A stretch of DNA of 59,965 nucleotides from an uncultured Collinsella sp. (GTDB lineage: Bacteria > Actinomycetota > Coriobacteriia > Coriobacteriales > Coriobacteriaceae), in NCBI GenBank assembly GCA_902491765.1, contig CABUIY010000012.1, positions 1 through 59,965 of the forward strand, given 5' to 3'. The translations under genes were made by a program, and so were the position numbers. Positions 31,483 through 39,885 of the stretch are shown here, in pieces; the stretch's first letter is position 1, and every line of letters starts with the position of its first letter. The notes beneath the pieces are model-generated. The model had not been told where the DNA came from. It worked only from the letters and a program-made list of their open reading frames with translations, and ran no database searches.

Positions 31483-32274
31483 TTACTCCTCGTCGTCCTC
31501 ATCGTCCGAGAACAGGTCCAGACGGCTCACAAACAGGCCCTCCTTGCCCTCGCGCGCGGTAATGACCACGCGGGCAATGGCGAGCGAAATCTCGTAGAGC
31601 GAGAGCAGGGCACCATACATGAGGCCCAGCGTAACGGGCGAGCCGTCGGGCGTAATCACAGCCGAGCCCACAAGCAGGCCCACGTACACGTAGCGCCAGG
31701 CGCCGCGGAAGGCCGCGTAGGACACGATGTGGAAGACGGACAGGTAGAAGATGATGAGCGGCAGCTCAAACGCCACGCCAAAGCCGATCATAAAGAGCAG
31801 CTCCATGTTGACGTAGTTCTCCAGGTCGGGCAGCGCCGTGGCGACGGCCGAGGTCTCGCCGATGAGCCACTCAAAGCCTGCCGGGATAATGATGAAGTAG
31901 CAGAAGATGGCACCCAGGAAGAACAGCACCGTCGAGGCGAGTACCGTAGGCACGACCCACTTGCGCTCGTTGGGACGCAGTGCCGGCAGGAAAAACGCCA
32001 GAATCTGCCAGATGATCATGGGCGTGCACATGACCACGGCCATCTTGATGGCCAGCGAGAAGCGCAGGCCAAAGCCGCCGAGCGTGGTGGTGATGTAGAA
32101 CTTACCGTCCGGCACAAACGAGCGGATGGGGTCTTCCAGGATATCGAGCACCACGGGCGTGGCGAAGTACAGCACGATAGCGGCGGCAAACACCGACACG
32201 ACCACGATAGTCAGACGGCGACGGAGCTCTCCCAGGTGATCGAAGAGCGGCATGCGCGCAGGTCCGATAGGCAT
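31483..32274 (-). CDS. tatC: Twin-arginine translocase subunit TatC
   Basis: A 263-residue, six-helix membrane protein. It carries the cytoplasmic signal-recognition N-terminus MPLFDHLGELRRRL (about residues 8-21, with the conserved E and RRR), the loop FALRP-like ALRPNERKW, and MELLFMIGFGVAFELPLI. TatC binds twin-Arg signal peptides and forms the core of the pore for folded proteins. The C-terminus is acidic (LFSDDEDDEE). Its start overlaps the tatA stop by one base (TAATG). Confidence 0.96.
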   Translation of the reverse strand: MPIGPARMPLFDHLGELRRRLTIVVVSVFAAAIVLYFATPVVLDILEDPIRSFVPDGKFYITTTLGGFGLRFSLAIKMAVVMCTPMIIWQILAFFLPALRPNERKWVVPTVLASTVLFFLGAIFCYFIIIPAGFEWLIGETSAVATALPDLENYVNMELLFMIGFGVAFELPLIIFYLSVFHIVSYAAFRGAWRYVYVGLLVGSAVITPDGSPVTLGLMYGALLSLYEISLAIARVVITAREGKEGLFVSRLDLFSDDEDDEE

Positions 32275-32858
32275 TACTCATCGCCTCCCTTCGGGGTGTC
32301 GGCGGCAGCGGCCTCGTCCTCGTCCTCGGCCTCGAGCTCGCGAGCGAGCTGGTCGACGACGGCCTTGCGCTTGCGGGGACGACGGGCATAGAGGTCGGCC
32401 GTCGTGGGCTCTGCCGGCTCAGGCTCGGGCTCCGGTTCTGCAGCGGAAGCGGGCTCGACGACAGGCTCGGCGGCAACGGCAGGCTCGGCCTCGGCGGGCT
32501 CGGCGCCCTCGCCCTCAGCAGCGCCCTCGCTTGCGGCCTTCTCGGCAGCAAGACGGGCGCGACGCTCGGCAAAGGTCTCCTTCTTGGCGGGCGCTGCCGT
32601 CTCGGCGGCATCCTCGTCCGCATCGGAATCGTCGTCGGTCGCAGCAGCCTTCTTGGGCTTAACCGGAGCCGAAGCGGCCTCGCTTACCGGATCGATGATC
32701 TCGGACTGAACAACAGCCGTCATCTTTTCCTGCGTCTCGCGGAACTGACGGATGGCACGGCCGATCGTGCGGCCCATCTGCGGGAGCTTATCCGGGCCAA
32801 ACAGCAAAAAGCCGAAGACCACGATGATCGCGAGCTCACCCTCTCCAATACCAAACAC
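32274..32858 (-). CDS. tatA: Tat translocase subunit TatA/TatB
   Basis: About 194 residues from a GTG at 32858, five nt after GGAGG; no ATG fits. The N-terminal helix MFGIGEGELAIIVVFGFLLFGPDKLPQMGR contains the F-G-P hinge, followed by an amphipathic helix (IGRAIRQFRETQEKM). The remainder is a Glu/Ala/Pro-rich low-complexity tail longer than in usual TatA (80-100 residues), closer in size to TatB. It pairs with the overlapping tatC. No second TatA-type gene is in the window, so this may serve both roles or act as TatB. Confidence 0.92.
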   Translation of the reverse strand: MFGIGEGELAIIVVFGFLLFGPDKLPQMGRTIGRAIRQFRETQEKMTAVVQSEIIDPVSEAASAPVKPKKAAATDDDSDADEDAAETAAPAKKETFAERRARLAAEKAASEGAAEGEGAEPAEAEPAVAAEPVVEPASAAEPEPEPEPAEPTTADLYARRPRKRKAVVDQLARELEAEDEDEAAAADTPKGGDE

Positions 32859-32939
32859 ACATACCTCCAAGGCTCGATGTGAGTCGAGCCCGCACCGCGC
32901 CATTCGGCCGGAACTCGTCTATTCATTCGGTCAAGTATA

Positions 32940-32967
32940 GCGCCCGGACGCCAAAACGTCCGAGCGC
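32940..32967 (-). terminator. Terminator of the STAS gene
   Basis: On the minus strand GCGCTCGGACG-TTTTG-GCGTCCGGGCGC (one wobble pair), followed by TATACTT. It lies 45 nt after the STAS stop and before tatA. TATACT here could also be the tatA -10 box. Confidence 0.65.
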
Positions 32968-33011
32968 ATCACAAACATATGCCAAACGGCACGCCCTTTT
33001 GGGGGCAAAGA

Positions 33012-33326
33012 TTATGCAGCGGTGATCGAAATCTCCTGGTCGACACCCAACAGCTGAACCACGCGCATCACCGGGGGCTGCACATTGGTGCAGCTAAAGC
33101 GCTTGCCGTGGTCGACCGCGTGGTGCGCGGCGCCCACGAGCACGCCAATGCCCGTCGAATCGATGTAGCTCACCTGGGCAAAATCGAGCTCAACGGCCTC
33201 AGTGGGCTGCTCGAGCGCCAGGTCGATGGCATTGCGCAGGCTATCGGCGTTAGAGATATCGATCTCGCCGGTTACCTTAATGGTGTAGAGCTCTGGCGTG
33301 GGGTTGGTGGAAATACCCAAATCCAT
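33012..33326 (-). CDS. STAS-domain anti-sigma factor antagonist-like protein
   Basis: A 104-residue single STAS domain. It has the N-terminal beta strands YTIKVTGEIDISNADSLRNAI and the phosphorylation loop VSYIDSTGIGVLVGA, whose Ser in D-S-T-G is the regulatory serine in SpoIIAA/RsbV proteins. Length matches the family. Anti-anti-sigma proteins switch alternative sigma factors by binding a kinase anti-sigma, but neither a kinase nor a sigma factor is adjacent. The ATG follows AAAGGAG. It lies 51 nt after the aminotransferase gene and may be co-transcribed with it. Confidence 0.92.
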   Translation of the reverse strand: MDLGISTNPTPELYTIKVTGEIDISNADSLRNAIDLALEQPTEAVELDFAQVSYIDSTGIGVLVGAAHHAVDHGKRFSCTNVQPPVMRVVQLLGVDQEISITAA

Positions 33327-33377
33327 GTATACGCTCCTTTACGTATCGAAAGTGCGGATAGTACGGGAAGCCGCGCG

Positions 33378-34682
33378 TTAGGCGCGCTCGGCACGCGCAA
33401 GCTCGGCTGCGACAAGCTTAACGGCCAGCACCAGCACATCGAGCGCGGCCTCCAGGTCCTCGACCGTGGGATAGCTTGGTGCGATGCGAATGTTGGTGTC
33501 GCGCGGGTCCTTGCCATAGGGCCAGGTGGCACCGGCCGGCGTGAGCTTGACGCCCAGGTCGGCGCAGAGCGCGGCGACCTTTTGGGCCGAGCCATCGGGA
33601 CCATCGAAGCTCACAAAGTAGCCGCCGCGGGGATGCGTCCAAGTGGCGCAACCCGTGTCGCCCAAGCCCTCAGTGAGCTTGCGTTCGACGGCCTCAAAGC
33701 GCGGGCGCAAGAACTCGGCATGCTTTTTCATGTGCTCCTTGACAGCCTCGATGCTGGGAAGGAAACGCACGTGACGCAGCTGGTTGAGCTTGTCGGCGCT
33801 GATGAGGCCGGCCTTCAGGCACTTGGAGAACTCCGCGATAACCGCAGGGCTCGCACCGATAAAGCCGATGCCCGCGCCCGGGAAGGTGATCTTGGACGTC
33901 GAGGCAAAGGCCACCACGCGGTCCTCGGTGCCCGCCGCGCGAGCGAGGTCAAAGATGTTGGCGAGCTCGTCGGTCTCGTCGTACAGGTCGTGCACGCAGT
34001 AGGCGTTGTCCCAGAAGATGCGGAAATCGGGCGCGGCCGTGGGCATCTCGACCAGACGGCGCACAGTGTCCTCGCTAAAGGTGATGCCCGTGGGGTTGGA
34101 ATACTTGGGCACGCACCAGATACCCTTGATGGAATCGTCGGCGGCAACGAGGCACTCGACCTCGTCCATGTCGGGGCCGTTGTCGGTCATCGCGACGGGG
34201 ACGTTCTCGATGCCCAAGTCGGCGGTGATGCCAAAGTGGCGATCGTAGCCGGGAACGGGACACAGGAACTTGACCTTCTTGCCGTCGTGCGCGGCCTCGT
34301 AAGCCTCCCAAGGCTCGCTGCCGCACGAGCCGCAACGCCAGAACATGCCGGCGATGTCGTGCTCAATCAGCAGGCTCGACGAACCCAGTACGAGCGTCTG
34401 CTCGGCGGGACAGCCCAGGAACTCCCCTGCCAACTTGCGTGCCGAGGGAATACCCTCAAAACAGCCGTAGTTGGAACAATCGACGTTGCCGTCGTGCAGA
34501 TCGGCGTCGGCATTGAGGATATCGAGCATGGGGCGCGAGATGTCCACCTGGGAGGGCGACGGCTTGCCGCGCGCCATGTCGAGCGCCAGGCCCTTGGCCT
34601 TGACCTCGGCGACCTCGGCTTTGAGCGCCTCGATGGCGACATCGAGTTCGGTGGTTTCCATCTTCTGGTAGATCGTCTGCAT
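33378..34682 (-). CDS. PLP-dependent class I aminotransferase (aspartate-type)
   Basis: A 434-residue fold-type I aminotransferase. It contains MARGKPSPSQVDIS near the start, the Asn of CVPKYSNPTG, the Asp-Ala pair FWDNAYCVHDLYDETD, the PLP Lys in FASTSKITFPGAG, and the carboxylate Arg in NIRIAPSYP. The sequence style is that of actinobacterial aspartate aminotransferases of the MocR-like subgroup. It would exchange amino groups between aspartate (or an aromatic amino acid) and 2-oxoglutarate. Cys residues in CGSCGSEPWEAYE are unusual but not obviously metal-binding. The substrate is inferred. Confidence 0.9.
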   Translation of the reverse strand: MQTIYQKMETTELDVAIEALKAEVAEVKAKGLALDMARGKPSPSQVDISRPMLDILNADADLHDGNVDCSNYGCFEGIPSARKLAGEFLGCPAEQTLVLGSSSLLIEHDIAGMFWRCGSCGSEPWEAYEAAHDGKKVKFLCPVPGYDRHFGITADLGIENVPVAMTDNGPDMDEVECLVAADDSIKGIWCVPKYSNPTGITFSEDTVRRLVEMPTAAPDFRIFWDNAYCVHDLYDETDELANIFDLARAAGTEDRVVAFASTSKITFPGAGIGFIGASPAVIAEFSKCLKAGLISADKLNQLRHVRFLPSIEAVKEHMKKHAEFLRPRFEAVERKLTEGLGDTGCATWTHPRGGYFVSFDGPDGSAQKVAALCADLGVKLTPAGATWPYGKDPRDTNIRIAPSYPTVEDLEAALDVLVLAVKLVAAELARAERA

Positions 34683-34832
34683 GGGGTGCGACCTTTCGCG
34701 AAGCGGTACGTTGCAGTTCGTCTAAGTATAGACCGCCACCGCCGCAACGTTATGAAGCCGTGATAGATTAAGTACATCGCAATAAATTACGAATCGCCGC
34801 GCATGCCGGCGTGGGGCGCCCAAGGAGGCACT

Positions 34833-35087
34833 ATGGAATACGGATCGTTCCAGGCCGAAGAATTCGGCGACCTGCAGCGCCTGGTCGACGGACTGTTTTA
34901 CGACCGCCACGCCATCGACCGCCTGGATCTGATCGTGCAGGCCGAGATCTTGGACTTGGCACCCGATCTCATGGAAATCGTCAACCTTTTGCCGCCCGGC
35001 TACTACGACCGCCAATCGCTTTGCGACCAGCTCAACTCCGCCTTGGCCGCCCACGGCTGGGGCGCCATCTACGGCACCGTGGAATAA
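34833..35087 (+). CDS. Small acidic hypothetical protein
   Basis: An 84-residue protein starting M-E-Y-G-S-F-Q-A-E-E, with AAGGAGGCACT directly before the ATG. It is rich in Leu and Asp, helical in appearance (DRLDLIVQAEILDLAPDLMEIVNLL), and ends WGAIYGTVE. No family is recognised. The excellent ribosome-binding site and codon pattern like its neighbours make it a real gene. It is transcribed opposite to the aminotransferase and shares a terminator region with nhaA. Confidence 0.75.
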   Translation: MEYGSFQAEEFGDLQRLVDGLFYDRHAIDRLDLIVQAEILDLAPDLMEIVNLLPPGYYDRQSLCDQLNSALAAHGWGAIYGTVE

Positions 35088-35090
35088 ACC

Positions 35091-35118
35091 TAGTCATTAA
35101 GAACGTCCCCAATGACTA
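35091..35118 (+). repeat. Half-unit of the GGGACGTTC repeat
   Basis: TAGTCATT-AAGAACGTCCCC-AATGACTA: the flanks TAGTCATT/AATGACTA pair, and the centre is a single AAGAACGTCCCC core of the 26383 palindrome. It lies 4 nt after the stop codon of the small acidic protein. Confidence 0.7.
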
Positions 35119-35155
35119 AAACGCCGCCTGTGATGGTGTTCACAGGCGGCGTTTT
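35118..35155. terminator. Bidirectional terminator (small protein gene / nhaA)
   Basis: ACGCCGCCTGTG-ATGGTGTT-CACAGGCGGCGT flanked by AAAA and TTTT; a perfect 12-bp stem. Confidence 0.92.
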
Positions 35156-35172
35156 CAAACTTGTATGTGCTC

Positions 35173-36531
35173 TTACTCGTCTTTGGGCGCGGGGTGTTTG
35201 CAGATCACACTCATGTAGATCATGCCAAGTACGGCCGCGGTGACAGAGCCGGCAAGAATAGCGGCCTTGGCGGCCAGAACCTCAAACTGGGCCGTCGGGA
35301 AGGCAAGGCCGCTGATGAGGATCGACATGGTAAAGCCGATACCGCCCAGAATGCCCACACCGGCAATCATGTGCCAGTTGACATTGCGCGGCAGCTCGGA
35401 GATCTTGAGCTTAACCAGGGCAAACGTCATGCCAAAGATACCGATCGGCTTGCCCAGCAGCATGCCAAAGTACACGCCGAGCGTCACCGGGTCGGTGAGT
35501 AGCGTGCTCATGTCCACGCCCACTAGGCGAACCTGTGCGTTCACGAACGCAAAGATCGGCAGAATCACAAAGTTGACCGGCGTGGAGATCAGACGCTCCA
35601 TGCGGATGAGCGGCGGGGTCACGCGGTGCATGACGCGCTCGACCTTGGTGGTCGAGACGGTAAAGTCATGCTGGCCCAGGATGTGCGCCTCGTCGTCGTA
35701 GCGGTCATCGAGCAGCGGCAGGCACTCCCCCAACCAATCGGTAAGGCTGTCGAGCTTAACACCGCACTTGGCCGGGATGGTAAAGGCCAAGATGACGCCA
35801 GCAAGCGTGGCATGTACGCCGCTCTTGAACATGCAGAACCACAACAGCAGGCCCAGTACCGAATACGGGGCAAGGCGGTAATGCTGCGTCTTGTTGAGCC
35901 ACACGAGCGCGCAGGTCACAAGCGCGGCGGCGCCCAACCAAAACGGATTGGGGCTCTGACCGTAGAAGATGGCGATGGCGGCGATGGAGATGAGGTCGTC
36001 GGCGATGGCGAGCGTCGAGAAGAACACGCGCACGCCGTTGGGCACACGGTTGCCCAAAAGCGACAGCACGCCCAGCGCAAAGGCAATATCGGTTGCCATG
36101 GGAATGGCCCAGCCGTTGTGCGCGCCGGCATGGTTAAAGATCAGATAGATGCAGGCGGGAACGACGACGCCACCCACGGCCGCCAGCATGGGAAGCATAG
36201 CCTGGCGCGGGTTCTTGAGCTCGCCGACCGTCATCTCGTACTTAAGCTCAATGCCCACCAACAAAAAGAAGATCGCCATGAGGAAGTCGTTGACGAAAAG
36301 CTCAACGGTAAGACCGGCCGTAAGGTTGCCCAGACCCACATACAGCGGGGTCTCCAAAAAGTGATGGATGGCCTCGTAGGCATCGGTGTTGGCGCAAATG
36401 ACGGCGGCGATGGCGGCGAAGACCATGACGGCGGCGGAAATCGTGCCGTTCTCGGTGATGCGCTCCCAAATGTCGTGGCGCTCAAAACGCTTGCGCTCAC
36501 GAACGTTAAACAGCTGCTCGGGTGCTGCCAT
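35173..36531 (-). CDS. nhaA: Na+/H+ antiporter NhaA
   Basis: A 452-residue polytopic membrane protein. It has FVNDFLMAIFFLLVGIELKYEM, PMATDIAFALGVLSLLG and the catalytic Asp pair in LAIADDLISIAAIA. It exchanges internal sodium for external protons and controls pH and salt balance. Length is above the 390 of E. coli NhaA, mainly from a roughly 60-residue hydrophilic segment (about residues 265-325, SLTDWLGECLPLLDDRYDDEAH...) between helices. The ATG at 36531 is preceded by AAAGGAGCCGCC. It is monocistronic, with a terminator at 35118-35155. Confidence 0.95.
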   Translation of the reverse strand: MAAPEQLFNVRERKRFERHDIWERITENGTISAAVMVFAAIAAVICANTDAYEAIHHFLETPLYVGLGNLTAGLTVELFVNDFLMAIFFLLVGIELKYEMTVGELKNPRQAMLPMLAAVGGVVVPACIYLIFNHAGAHNGWAIPMATDIAFALGVLSLLGNRVPNGVRVFFSTLAIADDLISIAAIAIFYGQSPNPFWLGAAALVTCALVWLNKTQHYRLAPYSVLGLLLWFCMFKSGVHATLAGVILAFTIPAKCGVKLDSLTDWLGECLPLLDDRYDDEAHILGQHDFTVSTTKVERVMHRVTPPLIRMERLISTPVNFVILPIFAFVNAQVRLVGVDMSTLLTDPVTLGVYFGMLLGKPIGIFGMTFALVKLKISELPRNVNWHMIAGVGILGGIGFTMSILISGLAFPTAQFEVLAAKAAILAGSVTAAVLGMIYMSVICKHPAPKDE

Positions 36532-36738
36532 GGGCGGCTCCTTTCACGGGAAAGCTCCCGTCTTAAAAAAGCACGGCCCGCCCAAGTGGCGGTGCCGCGC
36601 TCTAACGTATTACGCTTGCATCTAGCCTACCCTGCACGACAGGCACGCAGGCGTGGCCGAAAAGCGGAACCACAGGTTGAACATTATTTGCTCAACGGCA
36701 CGGGCGCGCCTATCCAAGAGACGACGCGGCGCCGTGCA

Positions 36739-36780
36739 CAAAAAACGACCGGAGCGCGGGGCTTCCGCGATCCGGTCGTG
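36739..36780 (-). terminator. Terminator of the pyrophosphatase gene
   Basis: ACGACCGG-A-GCGCGG-loop-CCGCG-ATCCGGTCGT; on the minus strand the T-run comes from CAAAAAAC at 36738-36746. It lies 19 nt after the stop. Confidence 0.88.
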
Positions 36781-36798
36781 GCGTTTGGTCAACTAAAC

Positions 36799-37722
36799 CT
36801 AGCAGGCGGCCATGATGGGGGCAGCGACCTGCTTCTTACGGGAGAGGACGCCTGGCATCCAGACGCCGTCGTGCTCGTCGGCAATGCCCAGGCCCTTCTG
36901 AGCAGCCTCGGTCTCGCCCTCGAGCAGGACCTGCGAGCCCTCCTCCATGATGTCAGTGATGCACAGGACGATGCCGTCGGCACCCTTCTCGGCGGCGTAG
37001 GCGCGCATGGCCTCGCGAATCTCGTCGATCATGCCGAGTGCGCGAGTCTTGTCGACAGTCTCGTACTGGCCGATGAGCAGCTTCTTGCCGGCAGGCTCGA
37101 ACATCTTGATGTCGTTGCCGACCATCTCGGCTGCGGTGAAGGAGCCGGACGGACGGGTGAGGAAGACTTCCATGCCAAACTTGACCGGGTCGACGCCCAC
37201 CTGCTCGCCGAGCTTGGCGGCGACGGCGCGGTCGACATCGGTGGTGGTGGGGCTCTTGAGCATGAGCGTGTCGGTCATCATGGCCGAGAGCAGCAGCTTG
37301 GCCTGGACGTCGGAAAGCTCAACGCCGAGCACGCCGGCGAGCTTGGTGACGATGGTGCAGCTGGAGCCCCAGGGCAGGCAGATGTAGTGCAGCGGGCCGG
37401 CGGTCTCGAAGTCGCCGATGCGGTGATGATCGACAACGCCAAAGACCGTGGCGTCCTTAAGGCCGGCGACGGACTGGGCAGACTCGTTATGGTCAGTGAG
37501 GACGACGAGCTGACCGGCCTCGACGGACTCGATCACGCGGGGCTCGGCGATGCCGGCGTCGGCGAGCAGCTTGGCGGACTCGGCCGGAAGCTGGCCCAGG
37601 GCGCAGGCCTCATAGGTGTTGCCGGCATACTCAACCTGGTTGAGCAGCTGGGACAGAACGACGGCGCTCATGATGGCGTCGTTATCGGGGTTCTGGTGAC
37701 CAAAGACAAGAACGTTTGCCAT
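36799..37722 (-). CDS. ppaC: Manganese-dependent inorganic pyrophosphatase (DHH family)
   Basis: A 307-residue family II pyrophosphatase hydrolysing PPi to phosphate. Metal-binding motifs are FGHQNPDNDAI (residues 8-18), DHNES (about 77) and VVDHHRIGDF (the DHH motif), and the substrate-binding SRKKQVAAPI is near the C-terminus. Length is typical. AAAGGATATCC-type sequence (GTGGAGGATATCC) precedes the ATG. It is monocistronic. It removes pyrophosphate from biosynthesis in the cytoplasm. Confidence 0.96.
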   Translation of the reverse strand: MANVLVFGHQNPDNDAIMSAVVLSQLLNQVEYAGNTYEACALGQLPAESAKLLADAGIAEPRVIESVEAGQLVVLTDHNESAQSVAGLKDATVFGVVDHHRIGDFETAGPLHYICLPWGSSCTIVTKLAGVLGVELSDVQAKLLLSAMMTDTLMLKSPTTTDVDRAVAAKLGEQVGVDPVKFGMEVFLTRPSGSFTAAEMVGNDIKMFEPAGKKLLIGQYETVDKTRALGMIDEIREAMRAYAAEKGADGIVLCITDIMEEGSQVLLEGETEAAQKGLGIADEHDGVWMPGVLSRKKQVAAPIMAAC

Positions 37723-37887
37723 GGATATCCTCCACTTGATATGTGTACTTAGACGTAGCTATGGTAGCACGCCGATGCCGAGCCTTCGCAGACGGAAGAG
37801 CCACGGCATATTTTGGGGCAGGTATGGGGGCCAAGGCTGTCCCTTTTGCACCATGTTGGTGCAAAGTAACCCGCCCCCCTGCACCAG

Positions 37888-38841
37888 CTATTTGCCAGCG
37901 GCGCGCAGAGCTACGTAGGCGGCGCCGATGATGCCGGCGTCGTTGCCGAGCGAAGCGACCTTAATGGGCGTCTCGCGCGAGGCGGAAAGCGCGTAGCGCT
38001 GGAAGTACTCGCGAGCCTTGTCGAGGTAGACATCGGCCGAGGCGGAGGCGCCGCCGCCGATCAGGAACATCTCGGGGTCGACCACGTTGGCGATAAGCGC
38101 CAGGGCGCGACCGAGATAGTCGGCCATGGTATCGGCCGCGGCCAGCGCAAGCTTGTCGCCCTCGCGGCAGGCCTGGAACACGTCCTTGGAATCTGAGGGG
38201 CCGGTGAGCTCGATGGGCTCGACGCCCGCCTTCTTGCACTCGGCAAGGTAGTTGCTCACCACACCGGTGGCGCTGGAATACTGCTCCAGGTGGCCATGGC
38301 CGCCGCAGCCGCAGGTGCGCTCCTCAGCCGGATTCAGGCACATGTGGCCGATCTCGCCGCCGGCACCCACAACGCCCGACACCACGTCGCCGTTGACGAT
38401 AACGCCGCCGCCCACGCCGGTACCGATGGTGACCATCACCACGTTCTGTACACCCTTGGCAGAGCCGAGCCAGGCCTCGCCCATGGCGGCGGCGTTGGCA
38501 TCGTTCTCGTACTTAACGACCGCGTCGGGGCAGTGCTCCTGAATGGCGACTCTCAGCTCGGGCAGGTTAATGGCAATGTTGGCCTTGACCTTGGCATCGC
38601 CCGATGCCGGGATGGGGCACGGAACGGCCAGGCCAATACCCGCCACAAAGGCGCGCGGAATCTGGGCCTTGGCGACCACCTGGTCGATAGCCTCGGTCAC
38701 CGCGGCAAAGCCCGCAGCGTCAACGATGGGAGGCGTGGGAACGCTGGCCTTGGCCAGCAGGTTGCCGTCCTCGTCGAACAGACCCTCCTTAACCGAAGTG
38801 CCGCCGACGTCAATGCCGATGTAGTACTGCTTAGGTTCCAT
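37888..38841 (-). CDS. glk: ROK-family glucokinase
   Basis: A 317-residue ROK kinase from the ATG at 38841 (GAAAGGTGGGCTCCC upstream); a longer frame is rejected. It has the phosphate loop YYIGIDVGGTSVKEGLFD, the catalytic region VKYENDANAAAMGEAWLG, VTIGTGVGGGVIVNG and the ROK zinc segment GHMCLNPAEERTCGCGGHGHLEQ. In that segment the third Cys of C-x-C-G-x-x-G-C is His, a possible but unusual zinc ligand. It would phosphorylate glucose released by the neighbouring GH1 enzyme. It is downstream of the beta-glucoside PTS operon but separated from it by a terminator. Confidence 0.9.
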   Translation of the reverse strand: MEPKQYYIGIDVGGTSVKEGLFDEDGNLLAKASVPTPPIVDAAGFAAVTEAIDQVVAKAQIPRAFVAGIGLAVPCPIPASGDAKVKANIAINLPELRVAIQEHCPDAVVKYENDANAAAMGEAWLGSAKGVQNVVMVTIGTGVGGGVIVNGDVVSGVVGAGGEIGHMCLNPAEERTCGCGGHGHLEQYSSATGVVSNYLAECKKAGVEPIELTGPSDSKDVFQACREGDKLALAAADTMADYLGRALALIANVVDPEMFLIGGGASASADVYLDKAREYFQRYALSASRETPIKVASLGNDAGIIGAAYVALRAAGK

Positions 38842-38905
38842 GGGAGCCCACCTTTCTCGTTTAAACATTGCCTGTATGGTACCGCTCCCAAGGCAAAAAC
38901 TTACC

Positions 38906-38936
38906 AAAAAGGGACAGGTTTGTTTTGGCAGGTTTT
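38906..38936. repeat. Single arm of the GGGACAGGTTTG repeat
   Basis: AAAAAGGGACAGG...TTTTGGCAGGTTTT in the 5' region of glk. It resembles one arm of the imperfect palindrome at 42790-42869 and shares GGGAC with the other palindromes. Confidence 0.55.
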
Positions 38937-38985
38937 AACTGGGGAAACGCAAATGGCCGCTCAATAGGCCGCGCAAGACCATCCC

Positions 38986-39024
38986 CAAAAATAAAGGCGC
39001 CGGGAGGCGGAGACTCCCGGCGCC
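38986..39024 (-). terminator. Terminator of the beta-glucoside PTS operon
   Basis: GGCGCCGGGAG (38996-39006) pairs with CTCCCGGCGCC (39014-39024); on the minus strand TTTATTTTT follows, 58 nt after the IIA stop. Confidence 0.92.
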
Positions 39025-39082
39025 CGTCAAAGGGACTATGTTGTCTGTCGGACCGCACGGTCCTTCGCGGCGATAACGCTGA

Positions 39083-39415
39083 CTAGGCCTTAAGTGCCTG
39101 CAGCTGCTTGTGAACCTCGATGAGCTCCGTCGCCATGACGCGCATGGTCTCGGTACCGGCCATCTGGTCCTCGGCATGCAGCAGAATCAACGGGGCCTCG
39201 CCGTTACGCTCGCCGTTGGCCTCTTTCTTCAGAAGCCCCATGTGAACATCGTGGCCACCGTTATAGGCCTCGTCGCCCTGCTTGATAAGCTCCTCGGCGG
39301 CGTCAAAATCGCCCTCCTTGGCCTTTTGCACGGCATTGATGTACATGCTCTTGGCGGTACCGACGTAGCTGATGATCTCGAAGCAGGTCATCTGCAGTTC
39401 GTTCATATCCTCCAT
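39083..39415 (-). CDS. PTS lactose/cellobiose-class IIA
   Basis: About 110 residues. The helical IIA-Lac fold is evident (FEIISYVGTAKSMYINAVQKAKEGDFDAAEELI), with the phosphorylated His in LILLHAEDQMAG. It passes phosphate from HPr to IIB. The start at 39415 (AGGTG upstream) is preferred to a GTG at 39424 or an ATG at 39406. It is the last gene of the operon, 9 nt after the IIB stop, and is followed by a terminator. Confidence 0.92.
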   Translation of the reverse strand: MEDMNELQMTCFEIISYVGTAKSMYINAVQKAKEGDFDAAEELIKQGDEAYNGGHDVHMGLLKKEANGERNGEAPLILLHAEDQMAGTETMRVMATELIEVHKQLQALKA

Positions 39416-39424
39416 GCGGAGCAC

Positions 39425-39727
39425 CTAGCCCATCACGCTGACGCAGTGGTCAATGATGCCGGCAGCGTTCATGCGGCCGTAGTCGACCATGTTGATGACC
39501 TCGACCGGAAAACGGCCGGCGGCCTCCTTCTCAAAGTCACCCTTGGTGTAGCCGATCTGCGGGCCAAGCAGCAACATGTCGCACTCGTCCAGGTGATCGT
39601 GGGCCTCGTTCATGGGACGAGCCTCGATCTCGATATCCAGACCACGGTTTGCAACCTCGGCCTGCATCTTCTGGACCAGCAGGCTCGTGGACATACCGGC
39701 ATTGCAGCAGAGCATGATCTTCTTCAT
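39425..39727 (-). CDS. PTS lactose/cellobiose-class IIB
   Basis: A 100-residue IIB subunit. Cys8 in MLCCNAGMSTSLLV is the phosphorylated cysteine by alignment with the C-x-A-G-M-S-T-S motif. LGPQIGY follows at mid-protein. It transfers phosphate from IIA to the disaccharide entering through IIC. An AAGGAGGAAACC ribosome-binding site precedes the ATG. The 158-nt gap to the IIC gene contains no ORF. Confidence 0.94.
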   Translation of the reverse strand: MKKIMLCCNAGMSTSLLVQKMQAEVANRGLDIEIEARPMNEAHDHLDECDMLLLGPQIGYTKGDFEKEAAGRFPVEVINMVDYGRMNAAGIIDHCVSVMG

Positions 39728-39885
39728 GGTTTCCTCCTTATAACTGCGCGGCGCGCAGACGACGACTGGTTGTATTCCTTGCGGTTATTGTGCCCTCTTT
39801 CTGCGCCCTTACGCAGAAGAGAGATGCGGGCACTGACACCACGTACCGGTGCCCGCAAAGGTGAAAGGGACGAACGTTAGGCGTT

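Noticed and set aside
35626..37752. 708-codon open frame on the plus strand
   Set aside because: It covers nhaA and ppaC in antisense and spans the intergenic terminator; composition is that of a shadow frame.
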